Shown piece after piece: positions 50,238-62,700 of a stretch of DNA of 64,000 nt (position 1 is its first letter; the number at the start of each line of letters is the position of its first letter). The translations under genes and the position numbers were made by a program. The notes below the pieces were generated by a model, which saw only the letters and a list, made by a program, of their open reading frames with translations, had not been told where the DNA came from and made no database searches. The DNA lies in the NCBI GenBank assembly GCA_964020085.1, contig OZ026595.1, forward strand, positions 4,724,117 to 4,788,116, written 5' to 3'. Source of the DNA: Micromussa lordhowensis (lineage: Eukaryota; Cnidaria; Anthozoa; Scleractinia; Lobophylliidae).

Positions 50238-50682
50238 GTGGAGATTATACCGTGCGCAGTGCGCACCTTTGGCTAAAGAACGCGAAAGTTGAGTTGACAA
50301 GTGACAGCTTTGCACAGCCCAAACAACACGTACAATGGTTTCGAGTGATGCAGCCTCTTGGTGCGTTTGCCCTTGTATTTGCATTTCACACAATAGTTTT
50401 TTGTATATTTTCCATAAACAAAGTATAGTAAAACAATAATTGGATTCGGTTTTTGTGATATCCGGTAATCAAGGTCTCGGCATGTGTAATCAGCCTCGGC
50501 CTCGGCTGATTACACTTGCCTCGCGACCTGGATTATTCCGAATATCATAAAAACCTCATCCAATTATTGTTTATAATCATACTCATGATAAACAAATCGG
50601 GCTCCCGCTGCGCGGTCGTCCGATTTTGTTTTCACTTGTATGATTACAGACCGAATTGGACTCCACTCAGTCCTATTACCAT
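49555..50682. mobile_element. Compound DNA element with about 40-bp inverted ends and nested foldbacks
   Basis: 49555-49594 (containing ACTGAGTGGAGTCCAATTC) is repeated inverted at 50643-50682. Inside are at least four palindromes: 49841-49913 (GTTGGATATGAAGTGATTAT arms), 49923-49957 (TGGAATAATTGTTA arms), 49966-50037 (GTTGGATATGAGATG arms) and 50431-50571 (AAACAATAATTGGAT arms, with a CAGCCTCGGC loop). A minus-strand SDNKL-like reading of nearby DNA is chance. No transposase is seen. Confidence 0.65.
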
Positions 50683-51140
50683 TACTTATGGTCTTAGAAG
50701 AACGACCATGGGCAAACAAGGAAGGGTATTTTTGAAAAAAAATTGACTAAACGTCTATAGCGAAATCGTGTTAGTACAATGGTTTCGTACGGCCCTATTC
50801 TCCCAGAGAAGATATAGGAAATAAGTCAGTAAGTCACAATGGTTTCTTAAGAAACTGATTTATTAGGCGAAAAAAAAAACATCTTAACTGAACACCGTTG
50901 CTAGTATTTGCATCATTGCATATATAGCCCTTATCACGATTTTGAGCCATGATGCTGGTTAGACATCAGCGTCAGTAATTGTATTGTTTGTATGGGAATA
51001 TGATGGGAAACAATTTTCTTAAGAATTGAACTCTGAATAATCTATGGTTGCAAAGCTAAGATACTAGACAAAGGATTGCATTGGCCAAATTTGGGGGATG
51101 TAGCTGTGCTAGAAAGTGTCCATTCGCATTTTTAATTTAG

Positions 51141-51333
51141 TATAGTCAACTCTCTCGTAAGCGGACCCCCTCGGGAATTGGAAAAAGTGTCCGTTAGTGG
51201 AGCTGTCCGCTTACGAGAATTATTCCCTTAAGAAAAAAGGGGAAAAAGCTAAAAAGGGAAATTGAAAACAGTGTCGATCCATAATTAGAGCTGTCCGCTT
51301 ACAAGAGTGTCCGTTAGCGGAGAGTTGACTGTA
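51141..51333. mobile_element. MITE with AGTCAACTCTC termini
   Basis: TATAGTCAACTCTCTCGTAA at the left and GCGGAGAGTTGACTGTA at the right are inverted ends. GTCCGTTAGTGGAG, CTGTCCGCTTACGAGA and GTCCGTTAGCGGAG repeat inside. The outer TA fits a mariner-type target duplication. Confidence 0.75.
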
Positions 51334-52009
51334 CAATTTTTCCGCATACTTTTGCCTTTCTCGAACTTTCACATTTACCCTCGAGATTGATGGGAATGGC
51401 TTTTCCTTATAGGAGCCAGCCTTTGAAAATTGTACCATTGGATCAAAAGTCACATGCGCCAAAGAGGATAACAGGTCCTGATTTAACAAATTACTCTGCA
51501 GACCAATTAACTACTTTAAACAAAAACGCATTATATGATGTAGTTCATTGCATAAGACTTACATGTACTCTATGCATGTATTGCTTTAAACTCGTTTAAA
51601 AACTTTAGAGTAGACAACATTTGCTTTTACATTTGGGTTCTTGCAAAGTCACTCACATGAGTGCAAGATAAAATAAACAAAATTTAAATACAACAATAAA
51701 TAAGGAAAGCTCAAATAAAATGGAATAAATAACAGCAAATAAAAGTGCTCAGAGATGGTTGCATTACTGATTTTTTTGGAAGAGTCTAGCGACAAGTAAT
51801 CAAATGGAAGGCCGATCCAGAGATAAAACATTACTGGAATCGTAGGGAAGACCTTTCCTTAAAGATGACTGTCTGTTGTGGGGCAGGCGTGTGACCATTC
51901 CTCTCAAACTACAAGGGCGTCTGTTAGATGAGTTACATGAATGCAACCCTCTTGGGGATTGGGGACACCGAAAAGTTAAGACTAAGGAACTATTTTGCTT
52001 TTATGGCTG

Positions 52010-52375
52010 ATACTCGTTTAGTATCAGCCATTAGATTATGAGCCTGAGATTTCTGTCATGTGATAGTTGAAGAGGGCGCAGCGCAAGTCAGCTACCAAGC
52101 ATAGACATCGAGAGCAAATTCTTTGATTACTTTAGTACGTATAAAGCTACTTGTCATTTAAAACCTTATACCCTTCACAGACACTGAAAACGGAAACACG
52201 CAGTGAAGCGTTTACTTGACAACCTCACACTGTTAAGCTACTCACTCTCTAAGTACTACAGAATAGAGAGTGAGTAGCGTAGATAATAAGAACGGCATAT
52301 GCGATAAAACGCTAGTAGATTTATACTAATGGCTGATAGTGAACGATGGCTCAGCCAATCAGATTGCAGCGTTTG
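52010..52375. mobile_element. MITE, family shared with 54420-54670
   Basis: TTAGATTATGAGCCTGAGAT at the left and GCTCAGCCAATCAGATTGCAGC at the right recur at 54428 and 54650. A stem CTACTCACTCTCTA/TAGAGAGTGAGTAG lies at 52240-52280. Confidence 0.65.
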
Positions 52376-52610
52376 CATTGGTGTTCATGTAGAATTCTGC
52401 TAAAGGTAGTCATTATTTTTTCATTGTGTTTTAGAAAATAAACCAAAGCAAATACGCGCGCTGATTGGTTTAAAATTGTGTTTCTATAGAAACACAGAAC
52501 TAGCACGAGCTGTTGACGTAATGATAGCGCGAACAAAGATCGAGAATTTACATTTTGATGATCGAAGTAAACAAGTTGTTTTTCTTTTTCTTCGTCGCGG
52601 TATTTTCTAA

Positions 52611-52764
52611 AAGAAATAGAAAACATGTTCTCCGTGTTCCTATCGAGTTATAGAAACACTCGTGAAAGTTTGGGAGAACTCGAAAAAGCTGTTTCTCGTT
52701 CTCCCAATCTTTCACTCGTGTTTCTATAACTCGATAGAAACACGGCACGTGTTTTCTATTTCTT
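52611..52764. mobile_element. Foldback MITE
   Basis: The arms pair over about 60 bp: GTGTTCCTATCGAGTTATAG with CTATAACTCGATAGAAACAC, ending in AAGAAATAGAAAACA and TGTTTTCTATTTCTT. The loop is short (AACTCGAAAAAGCTG). Confidence 0.8.
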
Positions 52765-53211
52765 AAATAAAGCTCAATTGTTAGTCTTATGATTCTTGTC
52801 TACTGGTCTTGGTCTGTATCTCCCACAAAGAGCCTGTTTAGGTTCATTGTTAATTAATTTCTATTGGTTGTTTCAATCGATTTCAAGAACTTTGTAGTTC
52901 GCTGCCTTCTGAAAGTCGCTTGCAAGTGTTTTGGTTAGTATTCTAAAAGAGATGTTAATCCTCCAACGTGAGTCGTCATGTGTGGCCCTAGTCACACACG
53001 TGGGGGGTGGGGGGCTTAGAAACTAGAAACTCTCTCGCGAGATCGCCGCTCGCGCCCCCGGTCCAAAACGCGAGAGCCCGATGCAGTATTAAGTGCGTGC
53101 GCATTTGTCAGTGAAGCACTTGAGTAGTAGAAGAAGAACTAGTAGTAGATGCGATGTAGAAGTACAGTAGAGGCAGTAGAACTATTAAACGAAGATTTGT
53201 GCAAGACAGTA

Positions 53212-53500
53212 GCCATAGAATGTTCACAGCCCTTTATTTTCTCGTATTTGTATTCGATTGTCAAACGCGCGCATATTTTGATTCGCGAGAGAACTGGACA
53301 AAGGAGACTTGGTTTGGCCAGCTCTCCCGCGTGCTTTGAGCTCGCTTTGCTCTCTTTCTCTTTCGCGGGCGTTGGAAAATAGAGAGCCTGTGAACAGTCT
53401 AAACGACACAGAGGAAAGAATCCCAGTACCTCCTCGTTTGCACGACGGAGAGGCTTCCAAAAAAATACTTTTGATCCAAAATGGAGACAAATGATCGAGA
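53212..53500. repeat. Repeat shared with 22700-22765
   Basis: GTTCACAGCCCTTTATTTTC, CGTATTTGTATTCGAT and ACGCGCG follow the same order as at 22699-22760. The remainder includes TCTCTTTCTCTTTCGCGGGC. This is a dispersed element whose full limits are not visible. Confidence 0.4.
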
Positions 53501-53684
53501 TTATTGGTAGTAGCCCTCTTCAGTTCAAGTAATGAAATTACTTACTGCTCCTAGGTTAAACAGTTTTATATATCTTCTGAAAAGTATGTTTTCCTGCCTG
53601 TTTTCCTGCCTGGCCTAAGCAATCCTCTTGACGAGTTGAATGTCACTTTTTAAACAGGTATTTCAACAGAGCTCGACAACCAAG

Positions 53685-53840
53685 ATGTATCGATTACCCA
53701 AGGGCTATATTTACTTTGTATGCAGCGTTGTATTGGTCACTTACCTGGTTTTGCATCTGGAGACAAGATTCCACTTTTCCAGAGATGCAGATGCCGCAAG
53801 TCCGGAATATCTTATTGTAAACTCAAATAAACTCTTATAA
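53685..53840 (+). CDS. Possible orphan exon coding a type II membrane anchor
   Basis: After a splice-acceptor-like TTTTTAAACAG (53657) comes ATG at 53685 in good context (CAAGATG). It codes a short basic stretch, a hydrophobic segment at residues 7-24 (GYIYFVCSVVLVTYLVLHLE), then a charged lumen-like stem. This is how many Golgi glycosyltransferases and sulfotransferases begin. CTTATTGTAAAC at about 53817 could be a donor. No following exon with a catalytic domain is found; repeat sequence begins just after. It could be a fragment of a truncated or displaced gene, a first exon whose partner lies elsewhere, or chance. Confidence 0.3.
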   Translation: MYRLPKGYIYFVCSVVLVTYLVLHLETRFHFSRDADAASPEYLIVNSNKLL

Positions 53841-53869
53841 CATCATCGACTGACAAACACTATTCACTT

Positions 53870-53960
53870 GACTCTGAAGATGACTTCCGCTCAGGTTGTC
53901 GAAATGTCAGTCACCAACAGTTCTTCTCAGAACTACCCTCACCCGGACGATCCCACTAAA
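53870..53960 (+). repeat. Retroelement-associated repeat motif
   Basis: CTGAAGATGACTTCCGCTCA, GTTGTCGAAATGTCAGTCAC and CCCTCACCCGGACGATC are words I recall as recurring in anthozoan genomic repeats. The resemblance is remembered, not searched. Confidence 0.35.
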
Positions 53961-54419
53961 CGAACTACTGATACTCCTGGGTTCAAACCATTTACTATGT
54001 AAACTAAAGTGTTACGCAAAAATCAAAAAACGACCCTACGCCTTGGGTAATCGTTTTCTGGTCACCTATTCTAAGAGAACAGGAAAAGATCCATCAAGTC
54101 TGGAAAAAAGGAGATTGCCCGGTGGCTTTGCGAAGTTACAACTGACCGTTCGCGGGCACCTGAGGCAAATGGCTTTATTGTGCACGCCTGGTGCACGCCA
54201 GGGATGGCCACATGAGCCCGCCAAACCACGCTGCAGCGTGGATCTTGTGGACGCAGGAAAACTCTGTTTATACACCTGTGCTAAGCAACCCAAACTTTAT
54301 GTCCAAGCATAACTTGCTGAGAAGGTAATTTCCGATGCTTGAATTGAAGCGCCGCTTCCTTTCAAGGAAAAAAAACAGGACTTGTCATGGCTGCGTATTG
54401 CATATTTGAAACAACAATA

Positions 54420-54830
54420 ATTAACAATTAGATTATGAGCTCGAGATTTCTATGAGGTGATAGTTGATGAGGCGGAAGGCTTTCATCTCAAAAAGTTGAA
54501 AATAGTTCAATTGAAGTCTGATTTATTTTTGAACTAGTGCGCGGAAGAAAATTTAGTGGTGAACAATAAAGACAATTGAGTGTTTTTGTCTCGGAACTAT
54601 CAGCCGATAGTTCCTCGACGGAAACACTCTACTGTTTTAGTATGCGAGTAGCTCAGCCAATCAGATTGCAGCATTACATTACCATACCAGTAGAATTGTA
54701 TTAATGTTTTATGGAAAGACGAGTGGAAGTTTCGGAGAATGAGAATTGCTGTGGAAACACGAGCTGATAGGAGACGATAGTAACACTGAGAACATGTTTT
54801 CTATCTTTTTGAAAAAACATAAGAAAATAA
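54420..54830. mobile_element. MITE, second copy of the 52010 family
   Basis: ATTAGATTATGAGCTCGAGAT at 54427 and GCTCAGCCAATCAGATTGCAGC at about 54651 match the copy at 52023-52370. A stem TCGGAACTATCAGC/GATAGTTCCTCGA lies at about 54590-54620. Sequence to about 54830 may be part of the same insertion. Confidence 0.6.
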
Positions 54831-55201
54831 CGAACAACATGATCTTCATTTGGTATAGCCTACGTAGCTGGCGGGATTCGCGAGCGAGTGATGATATTTG
54901 ATAGCGGAGCCGCCATTTTTCCCTCGCGGCCTGGCGCGACTCCTCACCAATCGCCTCTCGGCCTCGCCGTTAGCGTTCACGGCCTCGCGCACGAAATCTA
55001 CCAGGGTTCTATCACGAATGCCGTTCTCAGTCTGATTGGCTACGCTACTCACTATTTATTTTGTTGTAGATTAGGGAGTAACCTAGCAGTGTGTTTCTTA
55101 GGGCCTATTTTATTTGGTTGTTTTTGATCAAGGTCAAATAAAGATCACTCTAAACAATTCGCTAAAGTGCCACTTATTCACAAGTCACAAAACAGTTTGA
55201 T

Positions 55202-55675
55202 CCAGGGGAGGGGTTGAGGGCGTTGCACCACCCCCCTTTTTGAGTAGTAATTTTTTTATTTCTTTGACTTTTCTTAAAAAATGATAGAATAAAATTGTTT
55301 TATAGCTGGTTGTTTCACTTGCACCAACTGACTGATTGTCAAGTTAGGAAAAGATATTGCACATTTCTCGACTGCATTATTATTTTTGTTTTGTTTTGTT
55401 TTTCTCTGGTTAAGAAGTAATAAAGGTAGGTTCCAGACTTCATATCATGCCCTCGCAAACGCTTTTTAAGTGTCAGTAAAGCTGGAAATGGCGTTTTAGA
55501 GGGTAAAATGGGAAAAATTGACCGGGACGGAATGATCCCGGAGCTCCCTAGAAGCTCGTACCCGCGACACTCGTCATCCATGCCCATGCAATCGAAAGTT
55601 GTTAAAGGTGTGAACCTCCCCCCCTCCTTTTAGAAATTCCTGCATCTGCCCCTGCACAAGAAGATGGAATGTCCA
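55202..55675. mobile_element. Possible hAT-type MITE
   Basis: The right end reads CTGCATCTGCCCCTG, whose complement is CAGGGGCAGATGCAG, with C-rich sequence inside. The left end begins CCAGGGGAGGGG with CACCACCCCCCTTTTT inside. CAGGGGC-type ends are usual for hAT MITEs. The two ends match only partly, so the limits are tentative. Confidence 0.35.
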
Positions 55676-56059
55676 GATCTTCCTTATAAGAAGATATTTC
55701 CATGTTCGTTTAGTTTTTACCAAGGTGCACTTGCATGACAACGCTTTGCAGCGCTCTCCCGCTTATCTTTCAATGGATTACTACCAACCTTTATCAGCTT
55801 ATACTACAATAGTGGTCTCAAACGATTGGCCAACCATTTGAGACAAAATTAAACACCTTTTCTTTAATCGTGGATCATTAATTTGTAACAAAAATCCAAA
55901 AATTAATAAGAAAAGTCTTTATGTTCGCGGGCAGCAGTTTGCGTAGAAAGATTTAAACTTTTTCGGATACGTCACCGAAGTCAGCTGACCGTGAAGGCCT
56001 GGGAGAAAACGGTACAGGGACTAGTCTCGCGTGTGAGGAAAATACGCTCGAACTCACCG

Positions 56060-56310
56060 ATATACTTTGCACGTTATATTTACTCTTGCAGACAACTTTA
56101 ACAACGCCATTCGCAGCAAAATGTCAGTTAGTACAAACCAGTTACACAATTGATTTTGTTTGCGCCATATAAGAAAGAGCTTAGTCAATCTGCATGGGAG
56201 AATCTTGACCTCGGTCTTCTGTACAGACATCACTGCGTTCGGTCTGTACTCAAAACCTCGGTCAAAATTCTCCCGTACAGACATCCTGCTCGGTTTATAA
56301 GAGCTAATTA
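56060..56310. mobile_element. Foldback MITE
   Basis: GCATGGGAGAATCTTGACCTCGG at about 56192-56214 pairs imperfectly with CCTCGGTCAAAATTCTCCCGT at about 56256-56276. CTGTACAGAC and GTCTGTAC words lie between them. GCGCCATATAAGAAAGAGC and CGGTTTATAAGAGC look like outer ends. Confidence 0.55.
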
Positions 56311-56311
56311 C

Positions 56312-56420
56312 AGTTGGACCCCGCTAATTCGAACTGGGTTATTTCGAACTCAAAACCATTTTTCAGTCATTTACTATCGGTTATTTCGAACACCCGCTAT
56401 TTTGAGCAATTTTTTGTTTC
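56312..56420 (+). repeat. Pogo/mariner-like MITE end
   Basis: TACAGTTGGACCCCGCTAAT, GGTTATTTCGAACTC and GGTTATTTCGAACACCCGCT show repeated TTCGAAC words, typical of pogo-type terminal regions. Only one end is recognisable. Confidence 0.5.
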
Positions 56421-56648
56421 CCCTGAGAGTTCAAATGCTTTGCATGCAAAGTTTTAGAGCAGCCAAGTGGGGAAATCAGAGCAATTTGTCTCATGCCTGA
56501 TAACGTAAAGCGGCCAAGCCGCTAAGGGAATATCTAAACACAAAGTTCTCGAATAATGAAAAATAAATTAGACTTTCGTAGGCTTATCGATTATAGCTTC
56601 TTTTTGGTGTAACACTCTCTAGGTGAAACCAAAGTTCCATGTTTCCCA

Positions 56649-56791
56649 TTGTCCACTATACCTTTCGTTCCTCGGTTCTTACTCCCGATTCCTATTCTAA
56701 TATTTTCTTTGTTTGTCACGGATTGGTCACGTGTCTTCTAATAAACCTGACCTTGCAAAACTCAAGCGGGTGATTAATCCAGGTCATCGTA
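56649..56791 (+). promoter_or_regulatory. Promoter-proximal region of DHRS7-like copy 2
   Basis: TTGTCCACTATACCTTTCGT at 56649 and CACGGATTGGTCAC at about 56717-56730 parallel the copy 1 region, including the inverted CCAAT box. About 50 bp more separates this box from the ATG than in copy 1, so the 5' UTRs differ. Confidence 0.5.
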
Positions 56792-59700
56792 ATGCGTCGG
56801 AATTTCTTGATTGCTGCAGTTCTTGTTCCTCTTGTTTGTTTCTTGCTTTACAAATTGCAAGATGGTGATTTTACAGTGATGATTTATGAGAAGATTGGTC
56901 AAGATCCAGCGATTACCTTGCGTGGAAAAGTGGTCTGGATTACTGGCGCTTCGAGCGGTATCGGGGAATATTTGGCTTATGAACTGGTCAAACATGGCTG
57001 CAAATTGGTACTGTCTGCGAGAAGGAAGGCAGAATTAGAGAGAGTCAAGACGAATTGTGCAGGTATAAAGTCGATTGACAATAAAACGGTGATAAAAGTA
57101 CTTGAGCAAAATGGGTTTGGTCTTATTCACTTTATATTATAAGACTTAGTCAGCTCACTTGTAACCTAACCACCAGTCAATCTGTCAGGGGAGGGCATTT
57201 CACCTTTCATCGCTGCCCACGGGGCGGCATTTGCCAACTCCCGGGTAGCATTTGGCACCCTAGTGGTTTTTCTCTCACAATTGTTGTTCCCTTAGTTTTT
57301 AATAGAACTAACAAGAGCTCCAGTAGTACCCATCCCCCAGGCAATTACCCTCCAGTATGGGGGGACAGGGGGCAGGATCTTGGGAGGATAGGGTTCGGAG
57401 GGCAGGAGAAGAAAGGGCATTCTTAAGGAAGCAGGAGTTCTAAGAAGGCGGAAATCATTCATTTAATGCTTAACTACTTTCAAAATTAAAAATGTCATTT
57501 GACCAAATACACTGAGCTTATTTTGAGACTTATTTGAGGCATACTTGCAGTAAAATTGGAAACCCTTTTAAGGTGGTGATATCATAGGCTGTGAAATGTT
57601 GTAGCTTATGCTATCCACCTTCTCGCAATCCTGCATTTTTCTCAATTAATGAGAAAAGTACCCTGATTTCATTTCCTGGATGCAGAAAGACACAGATTGA
57701 TGTACATTATTGATGTACATTATTGCTATGATTGATGTAGAAAGACACAGATTTCATCTGTGGGGCAGAACCCAGACCTCTTGATCCCTCTGGAATCGGA
57801 CTCAATTGATGTGTATTTCGAGTAAACCACCATGCTTCAGTCAGGTTGCATGTTATTACATCAATTTAATACCAGAACAAATATATCTCACCAGCAACTC
57901 TTTCCCAATTTAACATATCTCACTGGATACCTTTATATGATAACTTGAACACTTCAGGATTTTTGTGCCATGTGACACATTAAAAGAAATTCATGTGAAC
58001 CCTCTTTTCTACAGATATTGGCTAATTTTTTACCCTTCCCATAATAATTTTACTTTTAATCTTTATATTTCAGCCATTGCTATAGATCATGATTCCTTGT
58101 TTAAAAAAGATCAAGACATTCTTGTCCTACCTTTGGACTCGGTAAGATTTGACACGCATGAAAAACTGACCCAGGATGTCCTCAAGCACTTTGGAAAGGT
58201 ATGAACAGTGAAAGGTCACAGAGCAGTTATTTTCTTGATTAGTGTGAAGTCAGAGTTACAGACGATTAAATGAGGCAATTTTGCTTGTTACACTGAATCA
58301 GCAAATTAAAGCAAGTATGTTTTCGAAGGAGTTTGGAAATAGCCTGGAGTTCTTTTGCAAGTTGGGAGAGGGCCATAATCCGTCAAAAGTCTGCATGCGA
58401 GCCTAGTGTCTCATCAGGCCGGAGCTTATCCCGGTTTCAGTAGCATTAAGCGACTAGGAGTATTTCTACTCCCCCCTGGATGGGATGCTAGTCCATCGCA
58501 GGGTTACCCACAGCATCAAATTCGCTGGTACCCATTTATACACCTGGGTGGAGAGAGGCACTGTGAGGGTGAAGTGTCTTGCCCAAGAACAGTCGATCCC
58601 CCCAACACGATGTCCCCGGCCAGGGCCCGAACCCGGAGCGCTTGCTCCGGAGTCGAACGCACTAACCATGAGGCCACCGCGCCCCCACTTAATCCGTCAA
58701 AGGCTGGGCAAATTAGTAGATGAGTATTTTCGGTGCATTTCATTACCAGTCCAAATAATTTTATTGTGCACAGCTACATGACTCGTAGACTCCATGGAAT
58801 AAAGTTTTAACAGACTGAACTTTTGTTTGATCTTTTGATGTCGCCATGAAGTAAGTGATTTTCTTGTTCTATGAGGTACACTCGTATACTCTTGCAATAT
58901 ACTGGATTAGTTTAGGGAGTAAATCTGAAATATGGCTACTGAGAAGCTGTGCTAAGCTCCGGCCTAATGGGCCACGTGGCTCATATGCAGACTTTACCTA
59001 CCAATAGGCTGGTTTAGTATAACTTTTGTAGTCACCTCACTTCACCTATCCTCTTCGTGTTCTGTTGCACATAAGACCGCTTAAAAGTACTTGCGGTTTC
59101 TATAATATAAAGTATTTTACAGGGAAGGGTTATTGGTCCTTCACCCAACCCCCAACCTGGAGGGCCAGGTGCTGCAGTTCATCTGACCTTTCACCTGGAA
59201 CCTGCCCAGCAAGGTTGAACCTACCAAGGACTGCAGTCCCAGCTGATATAGCTTCCAGGGTCACTAAGGTATCAAACCTCCCCACCACGATAAGGTGCAG
59301 CTCTTAGGGAGGAGTACAATACCTACTGGCATTTTTTTCTTAAACTCTTGCCCAAGTGCATTCCAAATTTTGCTGGCTAACTGATGAGTACAGTAACGTT
59401 GATCATCGTGCATTGAAGCTTTGTTGTTTTAGGCACCTTAATTGAAATTAAAGAATTGAAACAGCAGAATAACATATCAAGGCAATTGAAGTAGTCTCCA
59501 GTACATTTGTTTTCTTAATTTTTGTTTTGTGTATTAGGTTGACATTCTGGTGAACAATGCCGGTAGGTCACAGATAGCTTTGGTGGAAAAAACATCATTA
59601 GAGGTGGATAGAGCACTTTTGGATATAAATCTTGTTGGTACCATCTCTTTGACCAAAGCAGTTCTCCCACATATGATTGAACGTCATGAGGGGCAGATCG

Positions 59701-62700
59701 TGGTGGTGAGCAGTATCTCTGGAAAAGTTGGTAATGTTATTAATTTTAATTAACTTCTTCTCGACACTTCATTATTATTCACTTATTTTTCTGCATGAAA
59801 CTACCGTTATTTAGCACTCTAAAAACAAATTTAACTTGGCTAATATTAACTATTTTAACTTGGCTACATTTTTACTACTTTTCACGTGACATTACATGTA
59901 TGATATCATGACGATATTGAAACATTGTGCATTTTTCAGTCTTTCCCGTAAAACCTTGAACACCAGAGAAAATTTCTGGAATCTCAGATGCGAGATAAAA
60001 CCGCAGCATGGAAAAGTCATGACTTGACACTATACAACGAACTGGGTATTTCTGAACACAACAAATCTTCAATTTCAACGTTATTCAAGTACTGAAATTG
60101 TTCTTTTTCTGTTTCAGCTTATGTATAAACAAAGACTAGATTTGAACAATATTTTATGGAAAAGCGATGTTGAATCGGGCAGACAGCTAGTTTTGAATTT
60201 CAAACTTTGGTGCCTCCCAGCTGGGCAGACACAGCTGGACAGTGCGTCTGAGAGCAGTAAAAATTGTACTCTCTCTTTCAAAAACAGTAAAATTAAAGAT
60301 TTGTCGTGGAAGAAAAAGCCAGCTTGTTGTTTCAAGTGTCAAGTCGTGACTAATCCATGCTGCTATTTGGCGGTTATCTTTTGCGGTTTCATCTCGCATC
60401 TGATTGGTCTCGAAACAATAAACATTCCAGACATTTTCTCTTGTGTTCACAGTTTTACCGGAAAGACTGTAATTATGCTTTATTCTTAAATGTTTCACTA
60501 AATGTATGCCGTTTATTGGAATGACTAAATTGAATTAATTTAGGGGTTTTCGTGTTGATTCGTAGGCCACATTTGGTTTTCCTGTGCTCTGTTATATGGA
60601 GAAAAAATTTCACATTCCTGCTATTCCTGTAAGGACAACAAAATGGCCATCCCACCTAAATTTTTGCAGGGGTCTGTCGCGGCCAGTAAACTTGTACTGT
60701 TACTAAGCCATGTGATAAGACATGTGACAAACATGAGAGCATGTGAGCAGACCATGTGACCTTGTTTTTTCCCTGGATCCTTCTTTTCATTCAGTAACCA
60801 TAGGCTTCACTATTTTGTGCTCTCCGCATTGAATTTTGAGGGTTAGGAGACTTCTCAAAAGTGATGCAAACCCTTGACTACGTGTTGGGTTTGCACAACT
60901 GTCTCGAATTCTCCCAACCCCAACTAACGACAGTACCAACTAATGACAGTACCTTGCTTAGTTATCCGAATATTAAGCCCAAGGCTACTCTTGGTGAAAG
61001 GGCCTTTGTGTTTGCCGCACCTAAGTTATGGAATGCTCTGCCAAGACTTATCAGGGAATCCACTTCTATTGGCACTTTTAAGGGAAAGGTGAAGACTATT
61101 TCTTAATTTTAGCCATAAGTTTTTTATTTTATATATCATCATTTTATTATAATTATCATTATCACCGGTAGTCATTTTTATTATTACTATTAGGATGGCG
61201 CATTTGAATATATTTATATAGATATTTGCGCCTTATAAGCTCTTAAATTAAATTAAACCCTCCTCATGTTTAGATGAGGCTATATAAACATGGAAAAAGT
61301 GCAACTACCCCCAAATGTCAGAATTACTTAAGAACCTGTTTAACCTTACTTTAAAAAATATACGTTTTTATATGGGGGCTTTAGGGTGGTACATCTGTGG
61401 TAATATTGATAACTATGGTATAATTATTATAATATTTTACAGAACAACCTTTCACGTCAACTTATTGTGCCAGTAAACATGCGTTGCAGGTATGTAATCA
61501 GGCTCAAAATGCTGTTAAACAAGTGTAAGTTATATTACCATTCTCGAGATGTGGCTCAATCACACAACAACAATATTAAATCAAGACTGTCTAGTCTTGG
61601 CTCACATAGTAAATGTCCAAGGAAACAACAGTATTTTTGCACAGGCTGCATGAGAGAGTGGCCAACTCCACTATAAAATTTAGAAATACGTTCTTTCAGA
61701 ATTACATGCTTGCATTACAACAAAACATTTGTTTTCCCCTCATACCCCAGTGCTCCCTAATGACTCTGTCTTGAGGAGCAACACTAAGTTGATGGCCTGA
61801 AAATAATCAAGTACTTATTTCCATTATTTTTTGGTAGGGCTACTTCGATACTGCACGGCTGGAGTTGGCTGAGCACAACATTCACGTACAGACTGTTCTG
61901 CCGGGACCTGTCAAGTCAAACATCAGTCTCCATATGTTCACTGAGAACATCAATGATGTAAGAAAACATTTTTTTTTTAAAAAAGTGATATCTATGGAAC
62001 TTGTTACCAAGTTGGGATTGTATTTTATTACTAATTGGAAAATACCAGTCAGAATACAGGAAAGCTGTTGTATGTGCTCCACAGTATTACCTTTCACCAT
62101 GTGCTGTGATGATTGTGTTAAAATATCAGTTAAAATATGAGCAGTTAAAATAGGAACAGGGTATCATGTAAGAATGCCCAAGGTACCTAGAAGTAAGTGC
62201 TACAGTGCTGAAACCAACGTAAGGTGTTTTCAATGAAGATGTGTCAGCAACTGATATTCAGTAATGTAATTGTAACCATTTCTGTCAGTTTGTGTTTCCA
62301 TTCTGAAGTAATATATTAAACACGAAAGCACGTGTTTTACCACATTTTCACACTGAGAAGTCTGAGAAAAGAGTTGAAAAATACAACGCTCTGCAGAGCA
62401 TTCTTGATGAACTTAGAGCTGTTTGGAAATGTTTTCAAACACGTTCTTTTGTGTTTGATATAATATCTTCTCAATCCAAACCAAAACTAAGGAGAAAACA
62501 GAGAAATAAAATCATAGCACTCTATGCTTATTAAGATCAGATATCCAAACACCGTCATGGTCATGAATTCCGTTGTTTAAACTTGATGAATAATTAATGA
62601 GTTTGAGAAATAAATTTCCAGTGACTCAAGGCTTTTGTCCTTGCAGAAACCTAGAGATCCACCAGATTTATCTGTGTTACAATTTATGCCGACTGAGCGC

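Noticed and set aside
50177..50428. 83-codon ORF as a membrane protein gene
   Set aside because: It lies inside a compound transposon, has no splice or promoter support and is not recognised.
59065..59307. 80-codon ORF in intron 2 of DHRS7 copy 2
   Set aside because: Repeat-like GC-richer sequence with no splice sites fitting the gene and no family I can name.
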